A stretch of 64,000 nucleotides of DNA from Isoetes taiwanensis (Eukaryota; Streptophyta; Lycopodiopsida; Isoetales; Isoetaceae): NCBI GenBank assembly GCA_021234155.1, contig JAJEKV010000079.1:1047395-1111394 (forward strand), read 5' to 3'. The position numbers were made by a program, and so were the translations under genes. Shown here piece after piece: positions 59,070 to 64,000 of this stretch (positions are counted from its first letter, which is position 1; each line of letters begins with the position of its first letter). The notes under the pieces were generated by a model, which searched no databases, was not told where the DNA came from, and saw nothing but the letters and a program-made list of their open reading frames with translations.

Positions 59070-60430
59070 CCTTTTTTATTAGAGCATTTTTGCTTTATTT
59101 ACATTTGAATTTTTGGAAGTGCCATGATTAGAATTAAAAAGTGAGTCATCATTTCAAATTTGAATTTGGTGCCATTACTCACGGTAAATTCGTCTGCTTC
59201 TTTTGATACATCGAAACCCGGTCAGAGTTTTACGCCAAAGATTTCGGGGCTCTTCAGGCAAACGGTTATCTTTGACACGTGTTGTTGATAAAGAGGAGCA
59301 TATTGCACCCCTAAATAGTATGCGAACATCATAGGTTATTTAATTTGCTTTTTGCGCATGGACTTGACAAGCTAACTAATTTGGAACTTAAATGTTGCAG
59401 TAATAGAATCCTATCAAATTGGGAAAGAATTTTATATGTGGTAGTTGGAAATTTGAGGCAAGTATATGTCTTTAAAGTTTCTTCTAACCCATGGATTTCA
59501 TAGAGTTTTTGTTACAGACTCTCAGATAAGGTGTCTCACGAAAGAGAAAAAATACGAATAAATATGGGCAGCCCTGGGGATAGAAATTGTGACCTAATGT
59601 TTAAGATTTTTGTTACGGTTTTTATAAATCACAACTTTATGGGAGAATCGGTTCATAGAAAGAAGACCTATTCTCAAAGAGAGCATAGCCTTTTATGTAT
59701 TTCATTTCTATTATGTATGTGCATTCGGAAAGGTTATCTAAAACATATACTTCAGAATAATAGCATTTCTGTTTCCGGTGAGTGCTCTGATTAGAGCCAC
59801 TTAGCTCTAAGGAGATGTTATAATTTTGCCCACTCTAATTATGAATAACAGGCAGTGCAGAGGTTGATGGCATATTCCAGTTATTATTCTAAGTAGTTAT
59901 CTAGAAATTGGTTGTGCCTTTATATGTACGTGTGGCTCCTTAATACTTTAAAAAAGCTGGATAGAGAAGCATGTTAAAGGAGATCTTTTAGGATTTCAAG
60001 AAACAACTAGATTGATGCATCTGTTTTCTATTTGCAGGCTGCCTGTGACAACCTGGACTTCAGTAATTCCGATATGCAGTTGCTATCATATTTGAAGTGA
60101 CTATTGAAAGATTATGGATTCTGGTATAGTGCTCCTAATACCTACAAGGATAGAAAAGGTATTGATATAAATTTTGGAAATTTGATTTATATATCTACAA
60201 TTTTTGCATTTACAGCCAGAATTGTTCATGACCTAATATACCATTACCTTTTGAAATTGTCCTCCCTCTGGATATTGGTATCCAAGACTCTATTCTTTTA
60301 CACCTTCTTGGTTGAAGGGGACATCAATATACTTGGACGGATGCCTCCGATTACGTAAGGAGAGGCGAGAGGAGTTCTAAAAAATCCCGAACAGGATTAG
60401 GCAATGAGGGGGATGGCAGGCTTGGTTATG
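59070..60430. other. Unassigned region
   Basis: Short frames (for example 59,531-59,794 and 60,104-60,358) have no recognised similarity. A T-rich acceptor-like site near 60,035 precedes a short coding-like piece (ACDNLDFSNSDMQLLSYLK), which may be an isolated exon. Confidence 0.25.
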
Positions 60431-60439
60431 TAAGATGAA

Positions 60440-63400
60440 GGTGTTTGTACCTCAGCGATATGATAGCGAGAGGCGGCTGGCGATGGGGCCGAGGGACATC
60501 TAGACCTTTCCACCTCGAGGCGGCAAACGGATACAGCACCAGCGGGACCCGGTGCTCAGGCACCACCACAGGGCGGCCTGCAACCTCCTCGGGGAGCTGG
60601 TGGGGACAACACGCCGAGCGACATAGGGAGACGGTGTCTTCGGCTTGTATCATGGAGGCATGGGGATTCCCCTGGAAGAAGAGGCGGTGGCCTTGCCCAG
60701 GATGTCGCTACAATTACATGGACATCATCTTCTTGCAAGAGACATGGGAATACTCGTGGGCATCGGTATGGGACATCACGGGGATACGGTGCTTCTCGCT
60801 TCGCTAATGCCATAGCTTAGCCGAGGATATGGAGAAGTGGCATGCTACTTCAAAGATGCTATAGCAGCCAGCGGTCACCAGCTCCACAAAGTGACCGGAC
60901 CAACGCTACGTGGGTGAAATCTTGGAACCTCAACATCGTCCATTATTTATTGCATCTTGTTATATACCCCATCGGCCTCTAAGTTCTACGGTCCGGGGAA
61001 GCCCGGAACCGGATGTACAAATGCCTTCTGATGTGTATGATGACATAGAGCAATATAAGCCCGGCAAGGGCATGTGCTCTTGTTAGAGGAGATTTCAATG
61101 CGCCTTTACCTGGTACTGATTGGTTACCTTCGAGGGGTCGACCCACTCTGGCTTGAAAGCAGCTGCACCCCAACTTATGCGAGCAGGTCCTCAAGATCTG
61201 ATCCTGCTTGCCTTTGGAAGGAGTTGGTTCAACTCTGTCGAGTCTTTGACATGGTAGTGTGCAATGAGTATGATGAGATAGCTACAATCGGGGTTTTACT
61301 TGCAAGAAGCGATAGACATGATGGTGGAGCTAGCGTGGTAGACTATCTCCTTGCTCGGTGGTAGGACGACATGATGTGAGCTCTCAATTGGCACGAGCGA
61401 GTGAGGAGGCTTTGTGGGACCATCCACTTCACTTTGGATTGGAGCACTGTTAATTACTGCAATCCTGAGTAGAAACCATCGAGGGGGTTGAGATACATCC
61501 CCGGAGCTACTCGAGAAAATAAGCGGGAATATGAGTGCGTGTTGGGCTTGTGAGCTGCGGGGATTGATACCTTGCCGCACGTTACATGATAGGTGGGAAT
61601 GGCTTGTACATGCCTTACTCCACAGCCGTAGTGCATGCTGCGGCGAGGATTGCTTCGCAAATGGACGCTTGATTCCTGGGAATCCTGGTTTGGCCGAGTG
61701 CAAGGCTCTAAAGACCCTTCCTTCGTCTGGGAATCCACAATTGCGGCCGAGCCATTGGAGACTATAGAGCATTCTTGAAATCAAAAGCATCGTATTCTGG
61801 AGACCATCGGTATGTTTGATTGTTGATGGTGGCTGAAAGCCTTATGGCGTGGGTGTTGTACAGAGAGCATCAACCACCAATGTGCAAGTGAACCCGGTGG
61901 ATGCATGCGGCAAGACATTATGATCCCAGGGAACGAATTTCTTTGGGGTTCGAATCGAGGTAGAATCTTTGCGGCTCACGGAGGAAAGACATCCAAGCGA
62001 GGGCCTTAGACACGGCTAATGGCAAAGCGAAGGACTTGCGGGGACTTCAATGGGGCAGTGAAATGGTGGAGCCAGCTTTGCTAGGGCCTGCGACAGCGTT
62101 ATTAACCGGAGCCATAAAGGGAGGGCCTCGGGAAGTGAATGGTTAGCAAAGGTCACCCAATTCATAAAACCGAATTAACGAGGGATGATTCGTGACTTCT
62201 GCCATGATCGCCAAGGTGAGCCCATTACTGCATAAAGCTTTGCGGTGTGGTGGAAGAAGTTAACTTCGATTAAGGGTACGGAATGCTTGTCGCGGATTGG
62301 CGGCGGGGTTTTAATACGCCCACTCCCTGTCGACCATATATTCACTCTCGAAGTCATATGGAAGCCTTCTTTCCTTGTCTTGGCGTGATCGTACTCTGTT
62401 TACGTGAATTTCAGGCGACATGTGATCTGGTCCCTCGGGACCTGTTGTGGCTGCTTTATTCTTGGTATGCCCTACCAGGACTTACAAAGTGTCATCTATA
62501 GACTCTATGATGGGATATATGCTGCATTGCACGCATCGGTCGGCCGAGTTGCTAGCACCATAGGGGTTAAGCAGGGATGTCCGGGTTATCTCCAGCTCTT
62601 TAGTCTCTACATTGACAAGTTGGAGACTTGGATGCAGAACATGAGGCGTGTGGCCCACGGCTACGAGAGCCTCTGATTATAAGGCAATTGCTCTATCACG
62701 AGATGATGTAGACTTGCTATCCTGACCCGAGTATCTGTGACATTTGGGCGCTCTTAGTGGGTTACGTGACTTCGCAGAATAGCGGTGGCTGAGAAAACTA
62801 AGCTCATGATCCTCTCCCTCGCGGCTTATGATATCGAGATCTCTATTCTGAGGAGCCGAGAAGGTGGATGTTGTAGGACAACTTCAAGTATCACGGGAAT
62901 CGACTTTTAGCTAGCATGTTAATGGAGATAATGGCTATTTGTGTGGAAAAGGCGAATTGGCCGGGATAAAACCTGTATGCTATGCGAGAATAGGCACTCT
63001 GAGAATAGACCCTATGTTGAGCGTAGAGCACACACTGTTGAGCACTTGTTGAACCCGGTATTGTTGTATGAGGGAGTAGAGGTCACGGGGTCAAACTAAA
63101 TTATAGAACACAGGATAAGGCCCAGAGAGGGGTGCAAAAGGCCTTCTTAACATCACGGTCCTAAGGTATCAAAAGGACCGCGGTGCCTTATCAGATTTTG
63201 CTATGAGGCCCGGGTTGGCCTGCAACATTCATTATGCGCAGATATCTTACATATTTCACAAGGTCACCCGGCATGGATGCACAACGTCTTCCCAGGGGCT
63301 TTGTTATTGGCACAAAGCCTGGCGAGGGTATGGCGGGGAGCTGCGTAGGGGGTGGTTAAGCAGCGTGATTCATATAGACTACCCGGCAGTTGTGGCTATG

Positions 63401-63800
63401 CGATGCCGGGGGCCGGTACACGAATGGCAGCTTTGCCACCACTACGTGGGCGCAACCACTCGTGCAAAGCTAAAGCGAGCACTACCACCGCCAGGATTAA
63501 TCCAACAGCGGAACATGGCCCACACCCGGTACTTGAAGCGCATATATCTATGAAGAAGCAGGGAGAGCTATTGCCTCGAGTGAGGGCGAGTCATCTCGGG
63601 GGTGAAGCGAGTCGTTGGACTCACGGATGGAGAGCTGAGAGAATCCGGCATGAGAAGAATATGCGATGTTGCCACATGTGAGACGGTAGAGGATGAAGCA
63701 CCATGCTCTGCAAAGGTGTCAGAGCATATCCGAGCAACACATCGCGATCTTGATGCTCGCGGTACCCGGCGCATCAATTCTTCGCCAATGGTTGCTGCGT
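60440..63800 (+). mobile_element. LINE retrotransposon, near full ORF2, decayed
   Basis: Plus-strand order: endonuclease start DIIFLQETWEYSWASV (60,721), GDFNAPLPGTDWLPS (61,089), ASVVDYLLARW (near 61,330); reverse transcriptase PRDLLWLLYSW (62,434), SVIYRLYDGIYAALHASVG, GVKQGCPGYLQLFSLYIDKL (62,563-62,622), an active-site region reading SRDDVDLLS (62,690-62,720), where YADD is expected; then MLCENRHSENRPYVERRAHT (zinc motif, about 62,978-63,040) and VQKAFLT. Many stops and shifts occur. It may run past 63,800; no tail was identified. It differs from the minus-strand LINE at 53-56 kb, so it is a separate lineage. Confidence 0.85.
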
Positions 63801-64000
63801 CCTAGCATCCTACATTTGCAAGTCTCTCCCTTAGGGACAAGGGATCACGAGAGCCTACTACCGGGGTTTTTCACTCATGTGGGGTTTTCATCCATTGTAT
63901 AGTAGCATTTGTCTTTTGGTGTGGTTTTATCACGCTTTTGTGTCTTTGCATGTATGCCGTCTCATGAAGTCAAGTTTGGCCTCCGCGGACGTTAAAATAT

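Overview
The window looks like nuclear DNA from a land plant with a large, repeat-dominated genome. The evidence is remnants of two plastid-envelope protein genes (a CEQORH-type quinone oxidoreductase and OEP24), a pentatricopeptide-repeat (PPR) gene of organelle-targeted type, short GT-AG introns, and layered plant-style transposable elements. The uniform 31-residue PPR repeats, the isoaspartyl-dipeptidase gene and the repeat load make a fern or other seed-free plant my best guess. That is inference; no marker here settles it.

Layout. 1-7.3 kb: mostly unassigned AT-rich DNA with a decayed quinone-oxidoreductase copy (2.45-3.46 kb), a (TATTC)n microsatellite and clusters of short palindromes. 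7.3-14.6 kb: a striking repeat complex. Four arrays of a 20-bp minisatellite lie in + - + - orientation, separated by about six copies of a 0.8-kb repeat in two diverged subfamilies; its right half has foldback-element architecture. 14.6-17.6 kb: short tandem repeats, a LINE fragment, a (TTA)n tract and a second palindrome cluster. 19.2-19.8 kb: a frameshifted OEP24 copy without introns.

19.9-40.0 kb: a decayed DDE-type transposase gene on the minus strand (39,958 down to 22,372), facing a well-spliced plus-strand gene of unknown function ending at 22,043. The transposase gene is split by a Ty3/gypsy chromovirus (25,046-38,384, target duplication CCTGT) and also carries a small inverted-repeat element.

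40-53 kb: unrecognised coding remnants, one long intact PPR open reading frame (42,445-44,439), dispersed repeat pairs, and a five-exon isoaspartyl dipeptidase (IadA-like, peptidase M38) gene on the minus strand whose splice sites are intact but whose frame has three single-base shifts. 53-64 kb: two more LINEs in opposite orientations, a degenerate minisatellite, a tRNA-derived SINE-like unit and a T-rich repeat shared with 47 kb.

Few genes here look functional: the PPR gene, the plus-strand gene at 21-22 kb, and perhaps the IadA-like gene if its frameshifts are sequence errors. Single-base indels are widespread in GC-rich stretches and homopolymers, so some apparent gene decay may come from consensus quality rather than biology.
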